NCBI RefSeq assembly: GCF_000189635.1 | Contig: NW_002476353.1 | Span: forward strand, 186,001 to 250,000 | Reading direction: 5' to 3' | From: Tetrahymena thermophila SB210 | Taxonomy: Eukaryota; Ciliophora; Oligohymenophorea; Hymenostomatida; Tetrahymenidae | Length of the DNA stretch: 64,000 nt | In this document: in pieces, positions 23,301-36,041 of the stretch | Layout: every line of letters starts with the position of its first letter | Numbering within the stretch: the stretch's first letter is position 1 | Program-made: the position numbers and the translations under genes | The notes under the pieces: generated by a model | Database searches by the model: none | Seen by the model: only the letters and a program-made list of their open reading frames with translations | Told to the model about the DNA's origin: nothing

Positions 23301-25885
23301 AATAAAATTCATTAGTATTTTATTAAATTTCAACAGAGATATTTTTAATGAAATAATTAAAAAATTTAATTAATAATTAAAAAGCATCAAACAAACAAAT
23401 TGTATTTTCTCTCAAAAGTTAAATAATATAAAATTAATGAAAATTCATTCAAAAATTAAATAATCAAGTTACCTTAAAATACTTTATAATATTCTAAATC
23501 AAGCTGAAAAATATTTTGAATTTACCATTCAATAATCTTAAGTAATTTTTGATAGAAGCATATAAGCTTTTAAATGAATGATAAGCTAAATTATTTAATT
23601 CAGATCGTTTATTACAATAAATTTTAATACACATTTATTACTCATTTTCAGAAAGATACTAAAATATTCTTAAATTTTTTGTTTGAAGTATTGTTATTTT
23701 TAAAAAATTAAATAAAATCAACTTAATTAAACAATAAGCTGTCATTTGATAAAATGTTTATAAAATAATTATCTATCCATCATGACTTTTTTAATTTTTA
23801 AATAGAAAATAAATTTGAAATGTAATTTTTAGCAAGTCTCAAATAACATTTAATGCTAAGAAATATTTTTAAGTTGTTTTACTCTTGTCATATAATTGCA
23901 ATTACATTAAAATGAAAGTGTTTTTTTTCTAATTATAGAGTAATTAATTATAACTCATTATAAAAAGGCATAAAGAAAATATCTAATCTAATGAATCAAT
24001 TTTTTTATTAAAATATAAGATTGATCTGTTAAATTTTTTAATTATATTTTTACACTTATAAAATTACACATTCAAGATTTTATTAAATTTTTAAAATTTT
24101 ATCATAAAATAAGATCAGTATTAAATAAAGAAAACATATACTTTCAATGGTCATTACATTCTATTTTTTCTACTAGATATCATAAGCAGGTTATATTTTT
24201 TATTCATTTTAATGAATATTCCATTTCAATAGGTTTAAATTATTTAAATGAGATAGGATTTGACATTTTTTATAATATATATGAACTACTTCAAATATTA
24301 TATTTAAAAAGGATAATTTTCATTGCTAGAATGAAATTTTTTCAAATAATAATTAAATTATGAAGCAATTAATTTTGATTTGCTAAAAATTTACAAACCA
24401 GAGTAATAAAAAAACAAAATTATTTTTATTATTCTTTGTTTTTCGAAAAAGTATCTATTTATATTTGAATGAATGAAATTTAAAATTCAATTTAAATATA
24501 AAATATAAATTCATTTAAAACAATTTTTATCTTACTAAAAATTCAATAATAAAATTTGAATTTATTTACAACTAAAATATTAATCATTTTAAAAAAATTA
24601 ATTTGGTACTATTTTTTCAATTTAATTGAAAATAAAAAGAACTATTTATCATTTATAAAAATAAATTTAAATGAGAGTAATTTAATATTGATTACAAATA
24701 AAATTTAGCTGACCAAAATCTAAAACAAGAAAATTATTGAATTTATTTTTAAATTTGTTCTCATATAAAATTAATTTATTAAATATATAAATTGTAGAAA
24801 TAAAAATGCTTTAAATTATTAAATTTTTTCTGAAATAGTTTTTTTTAAATTGAAAAATTTTTTAAGTTTTAGTTTAGAAAAAGTAAAAAGATATTATAAA
24901 ATTGTTAAAGGTGAAAAATTAATTATTTTATATCAATCTAATTTTATATTTGAATATCAGTTACAAATAAATCTAATTCTTTCAAAAAAATAAAATAGAA
25001 TTCTAAATATAAAAGTAAATTTTGATCTTAAATATGTATTAATTTAAAAAATAAATATTATTTTAAATTAAAAGTTAATATTACAAACTAAAAATGATTT
25101 TTAGGTTTTAAATTATTTATATTCAATTTTTTTAAAAATAGTATTTATTTTTTTAACTCAAAATATTTTTATATTTATCATACATTTTTTTAAACTTATT
25201 AGAATTTTAAAACTTATTTATTCATGTTAAAAAAAAATTTTAAAGAATTTTATTAGCTGAAATAAATATTTAATATGTTTATGAAAACATACTTTTATCT
25301 ATTTGATTTAAAAAATTTTAAAAAGCTACTCATACTTAGAATATTTAAAGAAATTAAAAGATTATGATATAATTAAATAAAATAATTTATTTATCAAAAA
25401 AGCTTAAAATATGTTTCTTTTTTGTTTCTATTTTAAACTTTTAATTTGGTTTATAATTATTAAAAGAAATTAGTGCAATATTAATTATTTAATCTATTTT
25501 ATTTATGAAACTAATATAATAATATAGTTAAAATATTTTAATAAAATCATTACATGTCAAATAACAAACAGGGATTAACTAAAAATAAATTCATTCAAAA
25601 TTTATTATTTTTAATTAATCTATTTTATTTAAAAAATAATAAATTTACTAATAAAAGAATATTAAAATTTACAACTTTATAATGAGCGAATAAATAATTA
25701 GAATTAGTATAATCAGGTCAGAGTCTTTTCGATTCTTTTAGAAAGATTTATTTATAATAAAATATATATTGGTTTACTGATATTACTTTTTTATTAAAGT
25801 CTGCAATAAATCTTATAAAGATATTAATATTTTTATCAAAAACCTTAGAAAACAGATTTTATTTCTGATAACATCAAAACAAAAT
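20325..25885. other. 5.6-kb AT-rich desert
   Basis: The divergent upstream regions of the C15-like gene and ATG7 lie here. I read both strands and found no conserved protein, tRNA or obvious structured RNA. The stretch 24000-25800 is almost pure A/T. A minor rise in GC near 22050-22200 and 22600-22680 has no recognisable content. Confidence 0.5.
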
Positions 25886-28800
25886 ATGGACAAAAAATTT
25901 GAAATTATTCCATTTTCTCCTATGGCGGACATAGGATTTTGGAGTACATTAGCAAAGGTAAAATGAGAAATGTAATCAATTCACTCACACGTTTCTTATT
26001 ATATAGAAAAAGCTCGAAGAATGGAAATTAAATTCAGATCCTTAAGATATTTTTGTTAAATTTAAGATTAGCAATTTCACAAGCAAAAAGGCATTTTTAA
26101 ATCTAGATGTTTACAGCTTTCAACAATGGGAGCTACAGTTATAGGGACCTGTAGAAATTGTCATTTAAACTTAGTTAAAAAATTACAATACAATTGAAGA
26201 GTTCAAATAAATAAACTACCATGACTTGTTTAGTAAGAATTAATCTTGTTTTTCAAAATAATTAAAAATGCATTTAATGATTTTTCAATTTAAAATATTT
26301 TGTTTTAGAATAAACTTTAAACAAAGCTTTTTAAGTGAGTATAAATAAATTAATAAATATTTTATATTTAAAGAGGACCTAACATAAAAGTAGATTTCTG
26401 CAATTGATAACTTTTTAAGTGGCAAAGACGAAAATTTAAATGCATTCATAATGAAATTAGTTACATTTGCAGATCTAAAAAAACATAATTATTCATACAA
26501 GCTATGTTCTCCCTCAATTAAAGTGGATGATTTTAATTTACTTGAAAAGAGCTCGTTTAAAACTGCTTTTAACGATGAATAAAAAGTATTACTTTTCTTT
26601 TTTTTGTTAAGTATATACATATGTATTTAATACAAAATGTTAATAAAATGCTCACTAATTAATATTTGAACATTTAAAGCAAAAAGCATTTGATGAGTCT
26701 TTGAAGCAATTTTTAAAAAGCGGAAAGATTTCACCTTTCTTCTACTGTAAAGAAGTTGACGGGGGAAAATTTGTTTTTGGTACATTAAGAGAATATCTTA
26801 GCGAATTAGAAACAGGAAAAACAAATGATTTATATGGAGTATTTTTTGATCCATATAACTAAAATACAGGAACACACGCATACTTCACCAATTTACTTGC
26901 ATTAGTACTTAAGTTAGCAGAATAAAAAGGGATTAAAAATATTCTATCAAACCTAAAATTTATCTTGCTTAAAGATTCCCTCATATACAATTTTGCTAAT
27001 AAATATGATATGAAAAATTCTTTGGTTGTGTCTGTTGACTTGACTAATGCTAAAATTGATGCTGAATCATACACAGGCTGCGACCCAAACTAAATACCCC
27101 CAAGTATAGACTTAAAAAGCTCTCTAGATGAAGCTACCTTAGCCACAGATGCTGTAGATTTAAATATTAAGCTAATGAAATGGAGGGTCTTGCCTACCCT
27201 TGATCTCGAACTGTTGAAGAGCACAAAGGTATCACTTATGAAATAAAATACTATTTACTGATGAATTAAAAATGGAGTTTAATGAATCAAAATGTTTAAA
27301 GAAATTTATTAATTTATTAAAAATAGTCAATAACTTAATTTTTGTATATTCCCTAAGAAAAATGGCTTGATTTAAAATATATTTCAATGACTTTACCATA
27401 TTTTTGAAGGCTAATTTTTTTATTTATTTACAAAAGGTATTGATGTTAGGTGCAGGTACTTTAGGATGCTAGTTAAGTCGTAATTTGATCGGTTGGGGTA
27501 TTAAGCATATCACTTTTGTTGACTATGGCAAGATATCTTATTCTAACCCTGTGCGTTAATCTCTTTATGAATTTGAAGATACTATCAATGGAGGTAAGCC
27601 TAAGGTAAAAATTTAAAAAACCCTTCTCTTTATTCTAGAAAATGTTATAGACAGTTTGAAAAGATAGGATGATAGTATTAGAATTATTTGAGCTAATACA
27701 AACTGTTGAATAGTAAGTAAAAAGAGAGGAGGAAAATCTTGAAGCAAGTTTTCAAAAGTTCCCCAACCAAAAAAAGGAAAACTTTTATATCAATTCAACT
27801 TTCTTCCTTTTCTGAATTACCTACAATAATTTTGTTTGTCTGTTTATCACACAGTTCTAAATAATTAACAAATCATGATTTTAAAATTGTATAATAATAG
27901 GCTGAGACCGCTGCTGAGAAATTAAAAAAAATATTTCCAGATATTGTTAGCAAGGGCTATTAAATTAAGATTCCAATGCCTGGCCACTATCTAGCAAGTG
28001 TTGAGCATGTAAAAAATTTCTCTCATCACATCAATTCAAATTTTTTCAAATTGATTTTATTGCAATTTGCATTAAAAAATTATCCACTAAATTAAATACG
28101 TTCAATTATTTAAGCTATTTTAATTTTTTTTTTTTATAGGCTATTGAAACACTAAAAGACGTAGATCTTCTAGAAGAACTTGTTAAAGAGCATGATGTTC
28201 TTTACTTAATGACTGACTCTCGTGAATCTCGTTGGCTACCTACCATATTAGCAAACAAATACAATAAGGTAATCTTTCCTAGAAATATAAATATTTATTC
28301 CATGTTTAATAAACTCCTCCCCATTTTACAATGAAATTAAGCAGGAGAAAAGACAAACAATAAAAATAATTGATTTCATTTAGTGTTTCAGAGCTTGAAT
28401 CTCTCTCTGCATATTCAAATTAATTTACTTTAATTTTATCACTTTTAAATTTTGAAATATCAATAGATTTGTATTACTGTTGGCCTTGGATTTGACTCTT
28501 TTGTTATTGTTCGTCATGGTCTATCACCTAAAGTGCATAACCCCGGTAAATTTAATTTAAAAAATGTGTATCTCCATTGATAGTTTTTTTATTTTGAAAT
28601 CAGTTCAAGTTAGTTTTTTTCATCTCTTTTTGAAATGATTTTATAGATTTTTGTTTATTTTTATTAAATTAAAATAATTTTATTAAAATGTTTGATTAAA
28701 AAATTAGAAATAAATGGTGAAAGATTGAGTTGCTATTTCTGCAACGATGTTATTTCTCCTGGAAATACTATGAAGGATAGAACTCTTGATTAACAATGCA

Positions 28801-29753
28801 CAGTTACTCGTCCTGGTTTATCTTTTGTAAGCTCAGCCTATGCAAGTGAATTATTGATTTCTTTACTGCACCACCCACTGAAAAATGGAGCTCCTGCAGC
28901 TGATGAAATCGAAAAACTACCTCAAACTGATCTAGGTAAATTAAAATAGTTTTGATTTTATAGGTTAAAGGCTATATTGATGAGTGATAGATAATACAAT
29001 CTATTATATAATGCTTTCATGAAAACAAATAATTTTTCATACTTCATTAAAAAGGATGAAGATAAAGTATTAACGTAGTAAAAGAATTTGAAATAGCTAT
29101 TCAACCATTTAATGAAATTTACAATCTAATCTGACATATATTAATTAAAATTTTGTGTCTACAAATGTAATAAGGTATTCTTCCCTAGCATATCAGAGGA
29201 ACTATGGGTGAATTTGAGACAAGAGTGATGTATGGCAGAGCATTTGAACAGTAAAAAACTTGTTTATATTTTATCATATAGAGATTTATTTTCATATATT
29301 TATTGAGAGAGAAGGGTGGGGAAATTAATTTTATAGTATTAGATATATTTCATATTATTTATGATTTATTGATAGATTGCTTTAATGAATGAATTTATTT
29401 ATTTATTTACTTATTTTTATCGTTGCATATAAAAAGCTGTGTAGCCTGCAGTGAATTTGTTTTAGATGAATATCTAAAAGACCGTGACAATTTCTTATAG
29501 AGAGTTATTAATGATCCTGATTATTTGCAGGTGAGTTTTTTATTTTCTTTAAAAAATTTAATTTAAAAAAGGGGTTGGCATTTATTTTAATCTAGAATAG
29601 ATCACAATCATCCTCATATTAAATTTACATATAATAAACCAATGTTTTAAAAATTCTAATTTTTAAACATATTTAAAATAGTAAGTAACTAAATTGTCTG
29701 AGCTTCTTAGGGATTTAGATGGTACTGATGCTTTTATAGAAGTAGATGATTGA
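25886..29753 (+). CDS. ATG7: ATG7, E1-like autophagy activating enzyme
   Basis: ATG7 activates the ubiquitin-like proteins ATG12 and ATG8 and passes them to ATG10 and ATG3 for autophagosome formation. The ATG at 25886 starts [19 protein letters not shown], the family N-terminus. The N-terminal E2-binding domain runs to about 27100 and the [12 protein letters not shown] linker is at 27176. The adenylation domain holds [16 protein letters not shown] (27440-27490) and [20 protein letters not shown]. It continues with [19 protein letters not shown] and [14 protein letters not shown]. The catalytic cysteine lies in [16 protein letters not shown] (28770-28820). Zinc-ligand Cys pairs are CYFC (28732) and CVAC (29441). 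The C-terminus contains [17 protein letters not shown] and ends TDAFIEVDD at TGA 29751. It has about ten introns; all hallmark residues are intact, so it is probably functional. Confidence 0.96.
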
Positions 29754-30299
29754 TCGATCTGGAAAATTCTAATATCTTTCACTCCACTTATAGCAATTTT
29801 TTTTTTGACAACGTGCTTTAAAAATAGATAATCTGAGTGATATAAACAAAGCAACAAATAGCCTTTATTTATAAAATTCTTTTTAATATCTTCCCACTTT
29901 TGTTAGCTTTTAAATATGAAGATTGTTACGAAATTCAAAACAATGTTAATAATATTAATAATATGTTAATGCCTGTAAAATATTTTATATTTTTTTCATT
30001 TTGTAATACCCATTTAAAAAATGTCGTTGGATTTATTTCAATTATAAAGCCTAAGTGCTAAAATAACTATAAACAAAACAAAAAAAACAGATATATAAAT
30101 AAGGATATTATTTGATTTAATAGTTTGAAATATTTAATAAAAAAGTAATTCAAAGGTGATTGATTGATTAATTTATTTATTGACTACATCAAAAAAATTT
30201 ACTTAATCAATAATTTTTAAAAGTTTTTGATTGTCATAAAAAAAAAATTGAAGAAAATATTTGATAAAAAAAATAAATGATGGAAAAACAATGTAGAAA

Positions 30300-30380
30300 A
30301 AATGAGAAGGCATAGCTCCTTCGCATGCTTCCAATCCGAAAGTATTGGATATATATAATAGACACTTTTATCTGTGTTAC
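30300..30380 (-). ncRNA. Possible small RNA gene (hairpins plus T-run)
   Basis: In an AT desert, three short perfect stems occur in a row on the minus strand: ACAC/GTGT (30362-30377), CCAAT/ATTGG (30331-30348) and GAAGG/CCTTC (30306-30322). They are followed by a run of six T (30295-30301), as expected of an RNA polymerase III terminator. Upstream are a TATATATA stretch (about 30350) and the palindrome TGACGTCA (30403-30410) with a second half-site at 30391. I could not match it to U6, SRP, RNase P, telomerase RNA or a tRNA. The stems are only 4-5 bp, so chance is possible. A minus-strand frame also crosses it but lacks protein-like features. Confidence 0.25.
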
Positions 30381-30402
30381 CAATGAATTCCGTCATATTT
30401 TG

Positions 30403-30410
30403 TGACGTCA
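30403..30410. promoter_or_regulatory. CRE-like palindrome TGACGTCA
   Basis: This perfect 8-base palindrome is the consensus bZIP (CREB/ATF) site, with a second TGACG half-site at 30391-30396. It is rare at this base composition. Whether it serves the possible RNA gene or the coding gene at 30986 is inference. Confidence 0.25.
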
Positions 30411-30985
30411 AAATTTAAATTTTCAATTTACTACTTGCTTCATCCAACCTCACTCATTCACATAATTACATAAATTTTTTCTAACTCTTTATATTTGTTT
30501 GTTTGATTGTTTGCTTCTTTATTCAGTCGATTAATTGCATTCATTTTCAAAGGTTTTTTGTATTTATTTTAGTTTTGATTAGCGGAAATGAGTTTAGATT
30601 TTGAAAAAATCTGATAGATCAGATAGTTTGGGGAAGATTATTAAGAAGAATGATTTATAATAAAATATAAGTAATTCTTCGGTAGAAATAAAAATTCTTG
30701 TTATTGCCCTAGACAAAGAGAAAGAATGGAAAAGAATTATGTTATAATCAAAATTATTAGAAATTGGCCAAATAGATTTATCAGTAAAATAATACTAAAA
30801 ATATTGCAGTTGCGATCCTTCAAAAAACTATTAAAATAAGAAGACGAAATTAAAGTAAAAAAAAAAAATTAAAAACAATCTTATTTAATTAAAAAAATAA
30901 AACAAAAAACAAATTATATCTGTGCTTGTCTTTACAAAAATTAGCTATCATTATTGAATAGATATAATTGTTTAAAAGATTTGAA

Positions 30986-32914
30986 ATGAGTTAATAAGTT
31001 TTACTTGAAGAAAGTGCCACCACCACCGCAGCCACCAACCTCTAAACTCCTTCATCATCACCATAAATGTAATCCACTACTACTACTACCACATCATCAA
31101 GCCAAGCACCTAGCCTCTCTTCCCCCATAGAGATGGATAAGTGCTAACTTTCTCAGCTCATACATCAGAAGGATACTTTGACCCTTCAAGAGCTAGAATC
31201 TCTTCGCAAGCAAATCGAATCTCAGTAGTAAATCTAAATGACAATTAAAAATAATAACCCCTACAAAGTTCATATCTAGTGCAAGCATTTTAAGTCTAAG
31301 AAGTGTACCTTCTAGATAACTTTTAAGGCAATAAATGCCCCCACTTAAATGAACTAGTAGCTTCCTAATTCTAATTCTTCTTCCTCTTCTTCCCAACCAA
31401 TAATTATTTCTACTGGCTCCCCCAATTCTTCTTTATAAACCCATTAAATCAACCCATTATTGTCTTCATCTTCCAAAAGTTCTCCATCATCTCCTAAAAA
31501 GTAAGACAATCAAATGTCTTCATAGGAGTAGATGTCGATGAATTAATAAGCCAACACCCAGCAAACTACTTCTTCATCTTCTTCATAAGAAGAAGGAGCA
31601 AATGCTGCTGCCAAGTAGTAGATGGGTGACTCATGTGCTTCAGTCTCCCTCGCTCAAAAGGCAAGTTCGGCTGAAATTAATTTGAGTTCATAGATGTTAT
31701 TGTAAAATTCTAATCAAATGAAAGAAGAAGATGTTCACAAGAATATCAAAGAAGACAGGGTTGAAGAATAATAGGCACAATAAGAGTAGTAATAAATGGA
31801 GGATGAAAATAACGAAAGTTTCCTCAATATGATAGATGAGTAGCAAATGAGCTCTCATCATTACTCACTCATGTCGCCTTCAATCTCCCCTTTTGTCTTC
31901 AATATTATTTCTTCTAATCATGACATCAATTATCTTTCTCTAGATGGTGTGTAAGGCGATTCCGCTACTCAATAGTAGTAGCATTAAAATTAGCCTACAT
32001 CCAACACCATCTCTTAAAAAAATCCTATTGCTGGCTCAGAAGATGCCACCAAAGCAATAGAGGAGGAAAATATTAAAGTCGAAGAAGAAGAAGAAGACAA
32101 CGATAGCGGTGAAGAAGATGATGATGAAAATCAATCATCTTAAAAGGAGGGTTTAAAGAATGATTCTATCTTGTTCAAATTAAGCAATTGTAGATTGCAA
32201 CACAGAAATCACCCAGTTATGAGTGATGAGGAATACAAGATTCATCTCGCCAAGAGATGGCTTGAGGGCCACTCAGAAAAAATTGAAAGAATCTATTAAG
32301 AGATTCGCGAGAAGAAGGGGATGTCTTTCAAAATAACTCCTAAGATTATCAAAAAATGCCTGCTAGATTCATATGATATTGACATCTATGCCAAGTGTAC
32401 TGAAAAAGCTCACAAAAAATTCCTTAAAAAGAAATTGGACAATTTAATGAAGGCCATTCGTTAAAAGGAAAGAGCTCAATAGAAATCATAAACCTCTACA
32501 GCAGCTTCAAGTGACAAAGCTAATGCTTCTTCTACTTCACCCTCTGAAACAGCTAAGTCTAAACGCTCTTCTTCATCTTCTTCCTAGTCAAATCGCGTTA
32601 AAAACGCCTCCGTTTCCAATGTTATTTTTTCTAATACTCCTTCCACAAATGTCTAGTCCTCCTCATAAGAAATTAGCGAAGAAAGCAGCAACTAAACCTC
32701 TACCACAGTACCTAGCACCAGCGTGCAATAGATTTAAATTGAAGCCCCCACCTCTGAAATTAAGATTGAAGAGGAAATCAATTCCAGCTCAGTACAAGCT
32801 TAATAATAATAGTAGCAGTAGTAGATGTAGGTTCAGTAACCTAAGGTATACAAAGAAGAATGGGAGAGCTTCCTTGAATTTGACGTTTCTTATCGTCTTC
32901 AACCTGCCCACTGA
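30986..32914 (+). CDS. Q/S-rich putative nuclear protein with a split FLYWCH/MULE-type zinc finger
   Basis: A single frame of 642 residues (ATG 30986, TGA 32912), relatively GC-rich for the window. After an S/T/Q-rich start, residues about 85-115 read MTIKNNNPYKVHIQC then C-x7-C (Cys99, Cys107), followed by TFQITFKA, which resembles the first strands of WRKY-GCM1 folds (FLYWCH, FAR1/Mutator transposase fingers). About 300 low-complexity residues follow (poly-S, poly-Q, acidic EEEEEDNDSGEEDDD). ILFKLSNCRLQHRNHPVMSD comes next, giving the His pair at 406 and 409. A charged helical region (residues 410-500, KRWLEGHSEKIERIYQEIREK) and an S/Q-rich tail complete the protein. Such fingers bind DNA in transposases and in transcription factors derived from them, so a nuclear role is likely but inferred. 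The long insert inside the finger is the oddity. No transposase catalytic domain is present. Confidence 0.7.
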
Positions 32915-35191
32915 ATGCGAGTTGGTAATTAAGCTTTGTAATAATGAATATTTATAAACCTAATGTATAACAATATCAATATAAAATATCTTATCACCCC
33001 TATACAAACGAACGAATTAAATCCTTAACTTACTTTAAATGAGAAGTGGAAAGAAAAAACTTCAGAGAGATCAAACAATCAATCAAGCAAAGAGGATCAG
33101 TATCAAAATTAATAATTATATTTGTATTGAGTATAAATTTGATCTAGGAAATAAAAAGACTTCTGTCTATCGATTAATTTATGGATTTAGTTCATCTAAC
33201 TTAACTATAGTTTACTAATTATAACAATCAACCCATAATTCATATATAATAACTAATATATAAATATAATCTCAAAAATAAAAATTATTTATCTATTCTA
33301 AATCTAAAAAATTTGAAATGTATTTATCTTTGTGTATTTTACTATCTATGCTTATAAATTTTTAACTACTTTATAAAAAATTTAATAAATAACCTCGCAT
33401 AAAGATTTTTTTTCAGCAAGCTATACTTATTTTTTTATTGTTAGTCTTAAAAGTAAAATGAAACATTTCATTCACGTCTTTCTACTATAAAATTAGAAAA
33501 TTAACAAATAAATAAAAAAAAACCAAAAACACACTCACTTTGTAAATTTTTTATTATCCGAAATAAAATTTATTGCACAAATAAAAGCAGAGGGAGATAA
33601 AAAATCAAATTTGAATTATGATAAAATTAAGTTTAAGATTATCCCAAAATTACACTTTCGAAACTAAACATTTAATTGAGGAGATAGTACTAAATTTTTT
33701 TTCATTCACTGAATGAAAAAGCACATGAACAAAAAGTTTTTATGTTCTAATTAAGTATAAACAGAAAATTTAAATTAATTAACACATGTTAGTTTTAAAT
33801 CTTCATTTATTATTAGCTCTCCTTATTTTAACTTATTTTTTATTTATTTTTAGTAATAAAAAGCAATTTATCTTCATTTTTATGTGATTCCTAATATAAT
33901 TTTTGCTTATCAGACTCTCTCTGTCAGTACTCGGTTTCTGATGCAAATTTAAATTCTAAAATATATTTATAATAAGTATAAAATGAATTTAAAAGGACAC
34001 TTAAGAAAAATGTTTATATTTTCTTCTATATCCTTTATTTATAATATCTAAATCTTTCTATTTTGGCAATTTTTTCTAAGAATTTCTAAAAATTTTTTTA
34101 GCCCTTTAATTTTTGTATTACTTCCAGATAAAACACTAATTTCTTTATGTAAAAATTTAAGTATTGTAAACAAATAAGCATTTAACCTTCAAAATACAAT
34201 TTTAACAGAGAAGAAAAAAGGTAAATAGTTAGTTAGTTTTTCCCCTTCTGAAATCAGACATTAATTAAACAATTCATTTTAGTGTATGAAATTCTAATTT
34301 TATGGATGACAGTAATCAAAAATATTAAATTTTTCTAATTGCATAAATATAATTTTAATTAAAAATTTTATTTGATATATTACTAATGACTTATATTTTT
34401 ATAATTGTTTAATATATTTAATTTAATAAATAAAAACATTTTATTTTTTTATCATAATATGATAAAAACACTTATATAAATATCATGAAATTAAATGCTT
34501 AAAAATTTTATATAATATTTTTAAAAAATTTTATTTTTATTTTCATAATTTATTAAAAGAACAAAAAAAAAATATTGAAAAATTGAAATAGATATTTTAT
34601 AATTATGAACAATTTTTTCATGTTTTTATAAAAAAATAATTTGTAATTTTTATAAATTTGATGACTGTTTTAGAATTAATAGGTTTAAAAGTGTATATGA
34701 TTACATATATTTAATTAATTAATTTATTTATTTAGTTTTAATTCAATAGTTATTTATTTGATAAATTGATCAAATTAATGAAAATGAGAAATTTAATATT
34801 TTTGATAATTAAATTTTATTAGAAATTATATTTTTAAAATAAAATATTTTGAACAAATTATTTTAGGCAGTTAATCTTTAATTTTAAAATGGGCTATGAT
34901 TTTTAATAAATAAATTAAAATTAACACTTTTAAAAATAAATGGTTTTATGAAGCTTTAATAACTATTGATATTAAGATTTTTATTATGTTAATAATTGGA
35001 TTGATAAATATAACTCCAGAAATAATATATGATCAGTGATAGATTTAATTTAGAAAAAGTCGATAATTGATTGCCATAAGAAAATTCATCTTAATAAACA
35101 AGTATAAATTATATATTTAAAAACATCAATATTTGTTTAACTATTTGAGTTATGTAGTTTTGTTTACACAATCTTACAGGTTCCTTCTTTT
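32915..35191. other. 2.3-kb AT-rich intergenic
   Basis: The region lies downstream of two convergent genes. A short GC-richer patch at about 33910-33945 (CAGACTCTCTCTGTCAGTAC) stands out but matches nothing I recognise. The rest is A/T-rich with no coding signal. Confidence 0.5.
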
Positions 35192-36041
35192 TCATTTACG
35201 CATTGTGGATTTATATTTGATATATGCTTCTTAATACCACTTTAAATCATTTTTACGTTAATGATGATCAAAGTTCTAATTATCACAATCATTTTACATA
35301 TCCTAAGTAAACTCTGTTTTGAAATTAATGCAAAATTAGTTAGAAATTATTGGTTTTATTTTAATAATAATAAATTTACAGAAGTTTTGTTAATAGTTAG
35401 AAAGATCTTTAACTTTTTTATAATCATTTGAGAAGAGTTCATTTAGATGGTCTTAATAAATTTTCTTTTTCATCTATTCATCTTATTACTTATATTTCTC
35501 AGCCAAATCTATATAAATAACAAAAATAATCAATCAAATTTTAAATTTCTATTTTATAATTTTGCTAAATAAGTTTTTATCTAATTGCAAAATATATTTC
35601 TTAGTACATTTGATTTGTTTTAATCATTAATATTGCAGTAATTTATTGTTTAAAATGTCAAAAATATATTAATTATAAATAAGTACCTGAATCTGAATTT
35701 TTTTTGCCCAATAATCTATTCTCTTTTCTCTTAATAATTTTTTGCTCCATTGTTTCATACATTTATTTTGTTGCAGATTTTGTTTTATGTGCTTAATCAA
35801 ATCCTAAATCAGTAGCTCCATTAACACTGATTACTTTTTATGTTTCATCAAATGGTAAAGTACGCTTAACTTCATTTTCATGTCTTTTTTAATATTCTTT
35901 TTGCAAGAGATTAACTCTAATTTGGTCAGGGTCTTAACCTTAAGATTCAAGCTCATCAAACTCGTCATTATATTTGTAAGCTCTATCTTATAAGATCTTA
36001 ATTTTAGTTTGTCTATCTAAATTCCAACCTATTCCTCTCAT
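35192..36041 (-). CDS. Small charged hypothetical protein, three exons
   Basis: I do not recognise this family with confidence. The ATG at 36041 opens MRGIGWNLDRQTKIKILQDR then AYKYNDEFDELESQGQDPDQ, followed by KEYQKRHENEVKRTLPFDET. Exon 1 ends ...KKNSDS at a GTACTT donor near 35688. Exon 2 (DLAEKYKQQDEQMKKKIYQD, near 35510) joins in phase at an ATATAG acceptor. Exon 3 begins after AAAACAG (near 35322) and ends KWYQEAYIKYKSTMRK at TGA 35192. All three joins keep frame, which supports the model. The protein is about 190 residues, helical and very charged, without membrane segments. The helix around DEFDELESQGQDPDQIR vaguely recalls the Cwf21 splicing-factor helix, but that is weak. Confidence 0.7.

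Larger units (their letters stand above)
29754..30985. other. Intergenic with a structured GC island
   Basis: AT-rich sequence between ATG7 and the split-finger gene, which presumably carries the latter's promoter. It contains the unusually GC-rich patch at 30295-30415 that is annotated as a possible RNA gene. Nothing else was recognised. Confidence 0.5.

Noticed and set aside
30217-30411. Minus-strand frame of 64 codons starting MTSQNMTEFIGN
   Set aside because: The second half is a run of Phe and Leu from T-rich DNA; the base-paired stems look a better explanation of the GC island, though neither is proven.
31021-31050. Resemblance to the Tetrahymena chromosome breakage sequence (ACCAACCTCTAAA)
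   Set aside because: Only part of the 15-base element matches and the site lies inside a coding region; no telomeric G4T2/C4A2 repeats are present anywhere in the window.
32511-32957. Open frame of 148 codons, rich in Leu and Pro, on the plus strand
   Set aside because: It is an out-of-frame reading of the S/Q-rich coding sequence at 30986-32914; the true frame has protein-like composition and reaches TGA at 32912.
33895-33950. Possible box C/D snoRNA (CTGA and TGATG-like boxes)
   Set aside because: C and D boxes are imperfect, their spacing is wrong and there is no clear terminal stem.
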